Positions 7,009 through 16,100 of a DNA stretch of 23,253 nt are shown here, piece after piece (within the stretch, counting starts at the first letter, position 1; each line of letters opens with the position of its first letter). The position numbers were made by a program, and so were the translations under genes. Origin of the DNA: Candidatus Onthomorpha intestinigallinarum (GTDB taxonomy: Bacteria; Bacteroidota; Bacteroidia; Bacteroidales; P3); contig DXGG01000127.1 of the NCBI GenBank assembly GCA_019114015.1, positions 1 through 23,253 on the forward strand, given 5' to 3'. Under the pieces are notes generated by a model that was not told where the DNA came from, made no database searches, and saw only the letters and a list, made by a program, of their open reading frames with translations.

Positions 7009-7042
7009 CAAAGATACACATTTGTAGTAATAACTCGCCAAA
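7009..7042 (-). promoter_or_regulatory. Bacteroidota promoter of the lipoprotein-frr-lspA operon
   Basis: On the minus strand TATCTTTG (7016-7009) matches the -7 consensus TAnnTTTG. A TTTG at 7042-7039 lies 22 nt upstream, slightly wide for the -33 element. The start would fall near 7002, about 20 nt before the lipoprotein ATG at 6982. Confidence 0.6.
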
Positions 7043-7079
7043 AAAACATCTTTTTTTCCTTTATTTGGCAAGAAATGAG

Positions 7080-7087
7080 TAATTTTG
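7080..7087 (+). promoter_or_regulatory. Bacteroidota -7 box for pssA
   Basis: TAATTTTG matches TAnnTTTG and would start transcription near 7094, about 14 nt before the pssA ATG at 7108. The expected -33 region is only T-rich. The box overlaps the alternative upstream ATG at 7075, which argues against that start. With the minus-strand box at 7009-7016 it makes 6983-7107 a divergent promoter region. Confidence 0.5.
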
Positions 7088-7107
7088 AACCCCGAAAACT
7101 ATTAAAT

Positions 7108-7857
7108 ATGATACGAAAACAAATTCCAAACGGCGTAACACTCTGCAATTTGTTGTGTGGCATATTGTCTATATACACTTTGTATAATTGCGAGAAAGGC
7201 ATATTATTGGCCCCGTTGTTTATACTGTTGGGAACTGTTTTTGATTTTTTCGATGGATTGGTGGCAAGACTGTTGAAAGTCTCATCTACAATAGGAAAGG
7301 AATTGGATTCTCTTGCCGATATAGTAAGTTTTGGAATTGCGCCTTCGCTTATAGTCGTTTCCATTCTTCAATCTCAAAGCCAAAACAGCGGAATCATAAC
7401 ATTTCTTCCTTTGGTTATGGCCTTAATGTCCGCTTACAGATTGGCAAAATTTAATCTGGATGAAAGACAAATTGAAAACTTCATAGGGCTTCCGACTCCC
7501 GCCAATGCCTTATTATGGATTTCATTACCGATAATAAACTACACGGCGAATAATAATATCACATTATGGGGACTGAATATGGAACTCCTTTATTCCAATA
7601 TAAGCAGTGTATTGTCAAACCCAATGTTTCTAATTATCGGTTCTTTAGTAACATCGTTTTTACTCGTTTCAGAAATCCCTATGTTCTCTCTTAAATTCAA
7701 AAATTTGAAATGGGAAAACAATAAAGTAAGATTTGTTTTCCTTGCAATCTCATTCATTCTTATATTTCTAATCAACATTTTTGCAGTCCCGTTCATAGTC
7801 TTTTTATATATAATTATTTCTTTAACAATAAACATATTTAATAATCATGAAATTTAA
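7108..7857 (+). CDS. pssA: CDP-diacylglycerol-serine O-phosphatidyltransferase
   Basis: 249 aa. This integral membrane enzyme makes phosphatidylserine from CDP-diacylglycerol and serine, the step before phosphatidylethanolamine. The CDP-alcohol phosphotransferase signature D-x2-D-G-x2-A-R-x8-G-x3-D-x3-D is complete: Asp46, Asp49, Gly50, Ala53, Arg54, Gly63, Asp67 and Asp71. Several hydrophobic helices follow to the C-terminus. The frame is open from 6991, but the start MIRKQIPNGVTLCNLLCG matches the family's N-terminus, and the putative promoter falls within the longer versions. The 3' end overlaps purS by 11 bases. It heads the pssA-purS-queA-pyrH-C69 group. No psd gene for phosphatidylserine decarboxylase is visible here. 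Confidence 0.93.
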   Translation: MIRKQIPNGVTLCNLLCGILSIYTLYNCEKGILLAPLFILLGTVFDFFDGLVARLLKVSSTIGKELDSLADIVSFGIAPSLIVVSILQSQSQNSGIITFLPLVMALMSAYRLAKFNLDERQIENFIGLPTPANALLWISLPIINYTANNNITLWGLNMELLYSNISSVLSNPMFLIIGSLVTSFLLVSEIPMFSLKFKNLKWENNKVRFVFLAISFILIFLINIFAVPFIVFLYIIISLTINIFNNHEI

Positions 7858-8098
7858 TGCAGAAATCAACATAATGCCTTTAAAGGCATTATTGGATCCT
7901 CAAGGAAAAGCCGTGACTTCTTCCATGCAAAACATAGGCTTGGGTGTCATTTCCAATGTCAGAATAGGCAAACATATAACATTGGAAATAGAGGCTGCCG
8001 ATGAAAAAGAGGCCAACATGAAAATAGAAAAAGCGTGCAAGGAATTGTTATACAATCCAATAATGGAGAGTTATTCGTTTACGCTAAAAAAGGAATAG
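7847..8098 (+). CDS. purS: Phosphoribosylformylglycinamidine synthase, PurS-like subunit
   Basis: 83 aa, the usual PurS size. PurS is the small structural subunit that joins PurL and PurQ in Gram-positive and archaeal FGAM synthase (de novo purine step 4). Seen here are KALLDPQGKAVTSSMQNIG near 14-32 and VRIGKHITLEIEA near 38-50, which are the PurS beta-alpha-beta pattern and the 'DPQG.. + ..RIGK' signature. Neither purL nor purQ is adjacent. Many Bacteroidota encode a large fused PurL, in which case this protein might be redundant or serve another role; that cannot be judged here. Its ATG lies inside the last codons of pssA in another frame (11-base overlap), indicating co-translation. Confidence 0.8.
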   Translation: MKFNAEINIMPLKALLDPQGKAVTSSMQNIGLGVISNVRIGKHITLEIEAADEKEANMKIEKACKELLYNPIMESYSFTLKKE

Positions 8099-8101
8099 AT
8101 T

Positions 8102-9337
8102 GTGCAAAAGAATCGTAATATAGATATCCGAGAATTCGATTATCCTTTACAAGACGAAAACATTGCAAAATTCCCTTTAAAAAACAGAGATGAAGCTAAA
8201 CTTTTAAGATTGACCGAAGACGGCAGATTGGCCGAAAATTATTTTTATGAACTGCCTGAATTGCTTGACAATGACACTTTGTTGGTCTTAAATGACACAA
8301 AAGTTGTTTATGCACGTATTCTTTTTAAGAAAGACAGCGGTTCAACAATAGAAATATTTTGTTTGAAGCCGATGTTGCCCTCTGATATACAATTGTCGTT
8401 TGAACAAAAGAAAACATGTGAATGGAAATGTTTCATAGGAAACAATAAACGATGGAAATCTGATACTATTTCGAAAAAAGTTCTAATAGAAGACAAGGAA
8501 ATCATCCTGAGTGCGGAAAGGAAAAGGAATTATGATGATTCATGGATTGTCTCTTTCAGTTGGACGGAAGATGTTACCTTCAGCGAAATTCTGGATAAAG
8601 CAGGAGAGGTACCTTTGCCTCCTTATTTGAAAAGAGATGCGTCCGAACAAGACAAAACGGACTATCAAACGGTTTATGCACATTATGAGGGTTCTGTTGC
8701 AGCTCCTACCGCAGGATTACATTTTACAAAAAAAACATTCGATGACATACACGGAAAAGGTATAGAAACTTGCTTCGTTACCCTTCATGTAGGGGCAGGT
8801 ACATTCAAGCCGGTAAAAGGAAATAACGTACTTGACCATATAATGCATACTGAAAGGATATGTATAAAAAAAGACACAATAGAAAAATTGATAAGTTACA
8901 GTGACAAGAAAATAATATGTGTTGGCACTACCTCGGTTCGTACTATGGAAAGTTTATATTGGTATGGATTAAACTTGATAACAAATGCAATCTCTCATTC
9001 AGAGTACATGAACATTTCACAATGGGAACCATATAAAAATTCATCATCTTCCGTTTCAAGAAAAGATGCATTAACAGCCGTATTGGAAGCTATGAAAAAA
9101 AACAATGCAGATTGCCTGATTGGACAAACTCAACTAATGATAATTCCTTCATATAATTATAAAATTACGGATGGAATGATAACAAACTTTCATCAGCCCA
9201 AGAGTACACTGCTATTGCTTGTTGCAGCAATGATAGGAGACCAATGGAAAAAAGTTTATAACTTTGCCTTGTCACATAAATATAGATTTTTATCTTTTGG
9301 AGATGCATGTATGTTCTCAAAAAAAATAAACAAATAA
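8102..9337 (+). CDS. queA: S-adenosylmethionine:tRNA ribosyltransferase-isomerase
   Basis: 411 aa. QueA moves the ribosyl part of SAM onto preQ1 in tRNA to give epoxyqueuosine. Family motifs in order: LNDTKVVYARI (about 63-73), GEVPLPPYLKR (168-178), YQTVYAHYEGSVAAPTAGLHF (188-208), HVGAGTFKP (229-237), GTTSVRTMESL (275-285) and ITNFHQPKSTLLLLVAAM (360-377). The start is a GTG, preceded by AGGAA 5-7 nt upstream and 3 nt after the purS stop; no in-frame ATG exists nearby. It is about 60 residues longer than E. coli QueA, mainly from an insert between about 286 and 345. Bacteroidota often have a long paralogue of this kind, so a second standard queA elsewhere in the genome is possible. Confidence 0.9.
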   Translation: MQKNRNIDIREFDYPLQDENIAKFPLKNRDEAKLLRLTEDGRLAENYFYELPELLDNDTLLVLNDTKVVYARILFKKDSGSTIEIFCLKPMLPSDIQLSFEQKKTCEWKCFIGNNKRWKSDTISKKVLIEDKEIILSAERKRNYDDSWIVSFSWTEDVTFSEILDKAGEVPLPPYLKRDASEQDKTDYQTVYAHYEGSVAAPTAGLHFTKKTFDDIHGKGIETCFVTLHVGAGTFKPVKGNNVLDHIMHTERICIKKDTIEKLISYSDKKIICVGTTSVRTMESLYWYGLNLITNAISHSEYMNISQWEPYKNSSSSVSRKDALTAVLEAMKKNNADCLIGQTQLMIIPSYNYKITDGMITNFHQPKSTLLLLVAAMIGDQWKKVYNFALSHKYRFLSFGDACMFSKKINK

Positions 9338-9352
9338 TATTGTAGCATTAAC

Positions 9353-10087
9353 ATGAAATATAAAAAGATTTTATTGAAGCTAAGTGGAGAATCCCTTATG
9401 GGAGAACAGGAATACGGTATAAGTCCGTATATTTTGGAACAATATGCAAAGGACATAAGGCAAGTCAAAGAAAAGGGAGTCGAAATCGCTGTTGTCATAG
9501 GCGGGGGCAACATATTCAGAGGTTTGCAGGGTGCAGCCAAAGGTATGGATAGAATACAAGGTGATTATATGGGTATGTTGGCGACCATAATAAACAGCAT
9601 GGCTCTTCAGGCAGAACTGGAAAAACAAGGTATCGAGACAGAACTGTTTTCCGGTCTTGAAATAGAACCTATATGCAAAGCCAGCTCAGGAAGGAGAATC
9701 CAAGAGTCATCCAAAAATGGCAAAGTAGTAATAATAGGAGGTGGTACAGGAAATCCATTTTTCACGACGGATACGGCATCAGCATTAAGGGCGATAGAAA
9801 TGCGGGCTGATATAATATTGAAAGGAACCAGAGTTGACGGTGTATATACTTCGGACCCGGAGAAGAATCCAGATGCAAAAAAATATGACATCCTAAACTA
9901 TGATGAAGCCTTGACAAAAAAGCTGAAAATAATGGATCTCACTGCGTTTGCATTATGTCAGGAAAACAATATGCCAATATATGTATTTGACATGAACAAG
10001 AAAGGCAATCTATTAAAAGTTGTCAACGGAGAACCTATTGGGACAATAATTTGTGCACAAAATTATATAGAAAACGAAAATCAATAA
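9353..10087 (+). CDS. pyrH: UMP kinase (uridylate kinase)
   Basis: 244 aa, usual length for bacterial hexameric UMP kinase, which phosphorylates UMP to UDP with ATP. Visible motifs of the amino-acid-kinase fold are KLSGESL at 9-15 (phosphate loop region), the glycine loop GGGNIFRG at 50-57, TDTASALRA near 141-149, GTRVDGVYTSDP near 160-171 and a TAFALC motif near 197-202. It starts 15 nt after queA and ends 11 nt before the C69 peptidase gene, so all are probably co-transcribed. The enzyme is essential in most bacteria and is normally feedback-controlled by UTP. No operator or leader is evident in the short gap. Confidence 0.95.
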   Translation: MKYKKILLKLSGESLMGEQEYGISPYILEQYAKDIRQVKEKGVEIAVVIGGGNIFRGLQGAAKGMDRIQGDYMGMLATIINSMALQAELEKQGIETELFSGLEIEPICKASSGRRIQESSKNGKVVIIGGGTGNPFFTTDTASALRAIEMRADIILKGTRVDGVYTSDPEKNPDAKKYDILNYDEALTKKLKIMDLTAFALCQENNMPIYVFDMNKKGNLLKVVNGEPIGTIICAQNYIENENQ

Positions 10088-10098
10088 AATAGAACAGT

Positions 10099-11847
10099 AT
10101 GAATAAAAAAATCACAATCGTTGCATTAATAGCAGCCATGTTTGGATTGGTAACGGCTTCCTATGCTTGTACCAGTTTCTTAGTAACAAAAGGAGCCTCA
10201 AAAGATGGTTCCACAATGATTACATACGCAGCAGACTCCCATACCCTTTATGGAGAACTGTATTACAACAGGGCTGCTCAGTATCCGGCAGGAACAATGA
10301 TACAGATTATTGATTGGGACAGTGGAAAACCGTTAATTAAAATCCCGCAAGTCGCAAACACATACACAACCGTCGGAAATATGAATCAATGGGGATTGAC
10401 AATATCGGAAACGACATACGGAGGAAGAGGTGAATTAGTCGACACTACCGGCGGAATTGATTATGGCAGTATAATCTATTTAACATTGCAAAGAGCGAAG
10501 AATGCAAGAGAAGCCATTAAACAAATTGCCGAATTTGTTGAGACTTATGGTTACGCTTCATCCGGAGAAAGTTTCTCGATAGCGGACGAAAACGAAGTAT
10601 GGATTATGGAACTGATAGGCAAAGGTGCTCCGGTTTACAATAAAAAAGGAAAGATAGACAAAAGATGGACGAAAGGTGCTGTATGGGTTGCTATGAGAGT
10701 TCCTGACGGTTATATCTGCGGACACGCAAATCAGGCAAGAATAACAACTTTTCCTTTGGAACAAAAAAAGAGTTTCAAATCAATATCATCGAAAAATATA
10801 AAGGAAATATTCCGTCCTGAAGTGGAAGTAGTTTATGCCGAGGATGTAATAACCTTTGCAAGATTAAAGAACTATTTCAACGGAGAAGATAAAGATTTTT
10901 CTTTCAGCGATACTTATGCCCCGCTTAATTTTTCAGGAGCAAGAGGTTGTGAAGCAAGAGTTTATGCGGCATTCCTAAGATGTAACAAATCAATGATAAA
11001 GTATCAAGATTATGCCATGGGATATGATTTAAAACCGGAAAGTCGCATGCCTTTATGGGTCAAACCCGATAACAAATTAAGTGTAAAGGATGTAATGGAA
11101 CTTATGCGTGACCACTATGAAGGTACACCGATGGATATGTCTAAGGATTTAGGAGCAGGACCTTTTGCATGTCCTTACCGTTGGAGACCTATGGATTTTG
11201 AAGTGGACGGACAAAAATACATACACGAACGAGCTACTTCCACACAACAGACAGGTTTTTCTTTCGTTGCCCAATCGCGTTCATGGATGCCGAATCCTGC
11301 CAAAGGTATATTGTGGTTCGGTGTAGATGATACCTATTCCACTGTTTACGTTCCCATGTATTGTTCAATAAATGAAGTGCCGGAATGCTTTGCGGAGGGC
11401 AACGGAAACATGACAACTTATTCTGAAACTTCTGCTTTTTGGTTGTTCAATACGGTGTCAAACATGGCTTATTCCAGATATTCTGACATGATAAAAGACA
11501 TAAGAAAAGAACAAAGCAAGCTTGAAGAAACGTTTTTGAAAGAATCAAAAGCCTTGGATGACAAGATATTGAAAACAAAAGACGAAACAGAAATAAAAAA
11601 TATGATTACCGGATTTTCTAATGAAAAAGCCCAACAGACCATGAAAGCATGGAAAAGCCTAAGTCAATTCCTTCTTGTAAAATATATTGACGGTAACATT
11701 AAAAAAGAAAAGAATGGAGTATTTGAAGAAAGTCCGTATAGAAAAGGACAGTGTGTTTTTCCTGAACAACCGGAATATCCAAAACAATGGTATAAGATGA
11801 TCATTAACGATAACGGTAAAACACTGAAAGTTCCAAACGAAGAATAA
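10099..11847 (+). CDS. Secreted C69-family peptidase (dipeptidase), N-terminal-nucleophile type
   Basis: 582 aa. A signal peptide (about 1-23, MNKKITIVALIAAMFG to ...ASYA) is directly followed by CTSFLV. In the C69/PepD family the catalytic Cys must become residue 1; here signal peptidase I cleavage after Ala23 would itself expose Cys24. The -3/-1 residues (Ser-Tyr-Ala) do not fit a lipobox, so it is probably not a lipoprotein. The following KGASKDGSTMITYAADSH and TYTTVGNMNQWGL segments match the Ntn-hydrolase core, and later TYAPLNFSGARGCEARVYA and the WMPNPAKGILWFGVDDT stretch match the C69 body. It should cleave dipeptides or small amides in the periplasm or outside; the exact substrate is unknown. 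It ends the pssA group and is followed by a hairpin terminator. Confidence 0.88.
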   Translation: MNKKITIVALIAAMFGLVTASYACTSFLVTKGASKDGSTMITYAADSHTLYGELYYNRAAQYPAGTMIQIIDWDSGKPLIKIPQVANTYTTVGNMNQWGLTISETTYGGRGELVDTTGGIDYGSIIYLTLQRAKNAREAIKQIAEFVETYGYASSGESFSIADENEVWIMELIGKGAPVYNKKGKIDKRWTKGAVWVAMRVPDGYICGHANQARITTFPLEQKKSFKSISSKNIKEIFRPEVEVVYAEDVITFARLKNYFNGEDKDFSFSDTYAPLNFSGARGCEARVYAAFLRCNKSMIKYQDYAMGYDLKPESRMPLWVKPDNKLSVKDVMELMRDHYEGTPMDMSKDLGAGPFACPYRWRPMDFEVDGQKYIHERATSTQQTGFSFVAQSRSWMPNPAKGILWFGVDDTYSTVYVPMYCSINEVPECFAEGNGNMTTYSETSAFWLFNTVSNMAYSRYSDMIKDIRKEQSKLEETFLKESKALDDKILKTKDETEIKNMITGFSNEKAQQTMKAWKSLSQFLLVKYIDGNIKKEKNGVFEESPYRKGQCVFPEQPEYPKQWYKMIINDNGKTLKVPNEE

Positions 11848-11862
11848 ATTACAAATCATTAT

Positions 11863-11895
11863 GGCAAAAAGTACGAGGATCTCGTACTTTTTGCC
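11863..11895 (+). terminator. Hairpin terminator after the C69 peptidase gene
   Basis: A perfect 15-bp stem (GGCAAAAAGTACGAG, 11863-11877, with its complement at 11881-11895) closes on a 3-nt loop. It is followed by only TTTAT, so the U-tract is weak. It starts 15 nt after the peptidase stop and separates it from the efflux operon. The opposite strand also lacks a good U-run. Confidence 0.72.
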
Positions 11896-11943
11896 TTTAT
11901 ACATGTGTTTTATCGCGGAAAAAAAGAACGACTACATACAAAT

Positions 11944-13182
11944 ATGGGAAAAAATACGTTTACAGAAAAACATATTGTCGAACAAATGAAATTAGCAAGC
12001 AAAAAGAATCTATTCTTTTTCTCAAAACTTTTAAATCATATAAAGACCAATAAAAACAGTAAATGGACATTAATCGTCCTTTCCATATTGATAGTAGTGC
12101 TGCTTTTGATATGGCTGTTCAGACCAAAACCAAAAAATGTGGAATATCCTGTTGTTCAGACAGAGAAAGTTCAGGCCGAGGATGTTGAAATATATGGCAA
12201 TTATGTCGGCAGAATCAGGGCTCAGCAATTCGTGGAAATCAGGGCGAGAGTTGAGGGTTATCTTGAACAAATGTTGTTTGAAGAAGGAACTTATATAGGG
12301 AAAGGTCAGACATTGTTCATAATAGACCCCAAACTATACAAAGCCAGGGTCGATAAAGCAAAGGCACAATTGAACAAAAACAAGGCCAATGCTGTAAAAG
12401 CGGAAAGAGATTTGGGTCGAATAAGACCTCTGTATGAACAAAACGCTGCAAGCAAACTGGATCTTGACAATGCGATCGCTTCTTATGAAAGTGCTCAAGC
12501 TGAGGTGGCAATGAGTGAAGCCGATTTGACACAGGCGGAAATGGCTTTAGGTTACACAACGGTACGCTCTCCGATTTCTGGGTATATAAGCGAGAGATAT
12601 GTGGACATAGGAACACTTGTCGGTCCGGGAGGGAAATCACTTTTGGCAACCATTGTTAAGAGCGATACGGTAAGAGTTGATTTCAGCATGACGGATCTTG
12701 ATTACCTTAAAAGCAAATCAAGAAACATAAACATAGGACAAAAAGACAGTACAAGGAAATGGGATCCATACATAACCATAACTCTTCCTGACAATTCGCA
12801 ATATCCGTTAAAGGGTTTGGTTGATTTTGCGGATCCTCAGGTAGACCCCAAAACCGGAACATTCTCCGTAAGAGCAGAGATGCCTAACCCCGACCACATT
12901 CTTTTACCGGGACAATTCACAAAAGTAAAGCTTCTGCTTGATGTAAGGGAAGATGCGATAATGGTGCCTACCAAAGCCATAATAATTGAAAAAGGAGGTG
13001 CCTACGTATTTATCATACGTCCCGATAATGTGGCGGAGAAACGATTCATAGAAGTCGGACCTGAAGTTGGCAATAAAACCGTAGTGGAAAGAGGATTGTC
13101 TTCAAAGGAACAAATCGTAGTTGAAGGATTGCATAAATTGAGCCATGGTCAAAAAGTAACCGTAGTCAACAAAAAACAATAA
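11944..13182 (+). CDS. RND efflux periplasmic adaptor (membrane fusion protein)
   Basis: 412 aa from the ATG at 11944. It is an AcrA/MexA-type adaptor that bridges the inner-membrane pump and the outer-membrane channel. A membrane helix near residues 39-60 (KWTLIVLSILIVVLLLIWLF) anchors it, with no lipobox, unlike AcrA. Then follow the lipoyl half-motif VEIRARVEGYLEQMLFEEGTY, a helical hairpin with many Ala/Lys/Glu (about 130-200), the second lipoyl half (TVRSPISGYISERYVDIGT), a beta-barrel and the membrane-proximal domain with DPKTGTFSVRAEMPN and LLPGQFTKVKL. A GTG at 11905 gives 13 more residues; the start is uncertain because no clear Shine-Dalgarno exists. It is the first gene of the efflux operon; no regulator gene is adjacent. 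Confidence 0.9.
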   Translation: MGKNTFTEKHIVEQMKLASKKNLFFFSKLLNHIKTNKNSKWTLIVLSILIVVLLLIWLFRPKPKNVEYPVVQTEKVQAEDVEIYGNYVGRIRAQQFVEIRARVEGYLEQMLFEEGTYIGKGQTLFIIDPKLYKARVDKAKAQLNKNKANAVKAERDLGRIRPLYEQNAASKLDLDNAIASYESAQAEVAMSEADLTQAEMALGYTTVRSPISGYISERYVDIGTLVGPGGKSLLATIVKSDTVRVDFSMTDLDYLKSKSRNINIGQKDSTRKWDPYITITLPDNSQYPLKGLVDFADPQVDPKTGTFSVRAEMPNPDHILLPGQFTKVKLLLDVREDAIMVPTKAIIIEKGGAYVFIIRPDNVAEKRFIEVGPEVGNKTVVERGLSSKEQIVVEGLHKLSHGQKVTVVNKKQ

Positions 13183-13185
13183 TCA

Positions 13186-16100
13186 ATGAAGAGTAATTTT
13201 TTCATAGACAGACCGGTATTTTCAATAGTTCTTTCATTGCTTATCGTAATTGTTGGTATAATAGGTCTTATGTTGTTACCAATAGACCAATATCCGCAAA
13301 TATCGACTCCGGTAGTAAAAGTAAGTGCATCATATCCCGGTGCAAGCGCACAAACAATAAGTCAGGCGGTCGCAACTCCAATAGAACAAGAATTAAACGG
13401 AACGCCTGGTATGTTGTATATGGAATCCAGCAGTACAAATTCCGGCAGTTTTTCAATCTCTGTCACTTTTGACATATCCACAAATCCTGACCTTGCCGCT
13501 GTTGAAATACAAAACAGAGTAAAACAAGCAGAGTCAAGATTGCCAGCCGAAGTTATACAAAACGGTATATCAGTCGAAAAACAAGCTTCAAGTAAACTGA
13601 TGACCATAACTCTGCTATCATCCGACCCAAAATTCGATGAAATATACTTGAGTAACTATGCAACCCTTAACGTATTGGATGTGCTTAGACGAATTCCGGG
13701 CGTGGGCAGTGTATCCAACATAGGAAGCAGATATTACGCAATGCAAATATGGGTAAAGCCAGACCGTCTGGCTAATTTGGGACTTACCGTAAAGGATATA
13801 CAGAATGCACTGAAGGACCAAAACAGAGAATCAGCGGCAGGCGTTTTGGGTCAGCAACCCATGAAAGATTTGGACATCACCACTCCAATAACGGCTCAAG
13901 GCAGGTTATCATCTGTTGATGAATTTGAAAACATAGTCATAAAAGCAAATGAAGACGGCTCGATAATAAGGCTGAAGGATGTTGCAAGAGTATCTCTCGA
14001 AGCCTCTTCATACAATACTGAAAGCGGTATCAATGGAGGTAATGCTGCCGTATTGAATATAAATATGTTGCCTGGAGCAAATGCCATGGATGTGGCAAAA
14101 AGGGTAAGGGAAACGATGAAGGAAATATCATCCAATTTTCCCGAAGGTATTTCTTATGAAATTCCCTTTGACATGACATCGTACATATCCACATCAATAA
14201 AAGAAGTATATAAAACCTTATTCGAAGCATTGATTCTCGTCATAATAGTTGTCTTTCTGTCTCTCCAAAGCTGGAGAGCAACCATTATCCCTTTAATAGC
14301 CGTACCTATTTCTCTTATAGGAACATTTGGAATAATGCTAATATTCGGTTTTTCTTTGAATATTCTTACTCTTCTTGGATTGATTTTAGCAATAGGAATA
14401 GTGGTTGATGATGCGATAGTAGTGGTTGAGAATGTCGAAAGGATTATGAAGGAAGAAAGGATTAATGCTTATGAAGCTACAAAAAAAGCCATGAGCGGAT
14501 TAACAGGGGCTTTAATTGCAACATCTATGGTACTTGCGGCCGTTTTTGTCCCTGTAAGTTTCCTTTCCGGAATAACAGGCCAACTTTACAGACAATTTAC
14601 CATTACCATAGTAGTATCTGTACTATTGTCCACTGTAGTTGCCTTAACTTTGAGTCCTGTCATGTGTTCTTTAATATTACGGCCAAAGCAAGGTAAGACA
14701 AAAAACATAGTCTTCAGAAAAATAAATAATTGGTTGGCTCGGGGCAACAGAACTTATGAGAAAGGAATAAGATGGGGATTAAACTTTCCCAAAAGGATGT
14801 TTGTTGCATTTTTCATAGCTCTTATAAGCATGTTGGTGATGAGTAAAATCATTCCGACCAGTTTCATGCCTCAGGAAGACCAGGGTTATTTTACGGTTGA
14901 ATTGGAATTACCTGAAGGAGCGACCCTCGAACGTACGCGTACAGTTACCGACAGAGCCATGAAATATCTGTTGGACAATCCGAATGTAAAACATGTTTTG
15001 AACGTTACGGGAACGAGCCCTCGTATAGGTACAAGCCAGTCAAGAAGTCAATTGACGGTAATACTGAAAGACTGGGACGAAAGAGAGACGAAAGACATTA
15101 CAAAAATAATGAATACCATTCGCAAGGATTTGAACGAATATCCGGAAAGCAAAGTATTCATCAGTACCCCGGCTGTAATACCTGGTCTCGGTTCCTCCGG
15201 AGGATTTGAAATGGTATTGGAAGCTAGAGGCAATACATCTTACGCAGAGTTGCAGAAATATACAGATACCTTACTCTACTATGCATCTAAACAACCGGAA
15301 CTTTCAGGAATATCTTCATCCATGCAGGCCGATATTCCCCAATTGTACTTCGACGTAGATAGAGATAAAACCCAATTGTTGGGAGTTCCTTTGGCTGATT
15401 TGTTCTCGACAATGAAAACATTCACAGGTTCTTTGTACGTAAACGATTTCAACATGTTTAATCGTGTATATAGAGTTTACATACAGGCCGAAGCTCCTTA
15501 TAGGGCATACAAAGAGAATCTTGACCTGTTTTTTGTGAAAGGCAAAGACAATGCTATGGTTCCCATAACGGCATTGGGAACGACTTCTTTTACTACGGGA
15601 GCCGGTACAATAAAACGTTTTAATATGTTCAACTCCGCTAAGATACAAGGAGAGGCAGCAAACGGTTACAGTTCGGGACAAGCCATGGATGCTTTGGAAA
15701 AAATAGTCCGAGAACACCTTCCTAAAAACATAGGTGTTGAATGGAGCGGGCTTTCCTATCAGGAGAAAAATGCAAGTGGTCAAACGGGTTATATTCTGGC
15801 TTTGGCATTCTTGTTTGTTTTTTTGTTTCTCGCCGCCCAATATGAAAGTTGGTCCGTCCCCATATCTGTCATTATTTCCTTACCGATAGCGGGAGTGGGA
15901 GCATTTCTGGGCGTATTGATATTCGGAATGGAAAACAATGTATATTTTCAAATAGGGCTTGTAATGCTCATAGGACTTGTAGCCAAGAACGCCATACTGA
16001 TAGTTGAATTTGCAAAAAGCGAAGTAAATAAGGGTAGAGGCATTGTAGAGTCTGCGATACATGCTTCACGACTTAGATTCAGACCTATCGTCATGACTTC

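Noticed and set aside
6991..7107. Longer N-terminus for pssA (starts at 6991 or 7075)
   Set aside because: The extra residues do not match the family, a likely -7 box lies at 7080-7087, and the family's usual N-terminus starts at 7108.
5996..10087. A pyrH-frr translation operon
   Set aside because: The two genes are on opposite strands in different operons, so the common pyrH-frr pairing is broken here.
11878..11943. Promoter for the efflux operon in this gap
   Set aside because: TACTTTTTG near 11885 has one base too many between TA and TTTG and lies inside the terminator stem; no convincing -33 partner.
15316..15840. Long minus-strand open frame inside the RND pump gene
   Set aside because: Antisense to a complete, motif-rich pump frame; no family resemblance.
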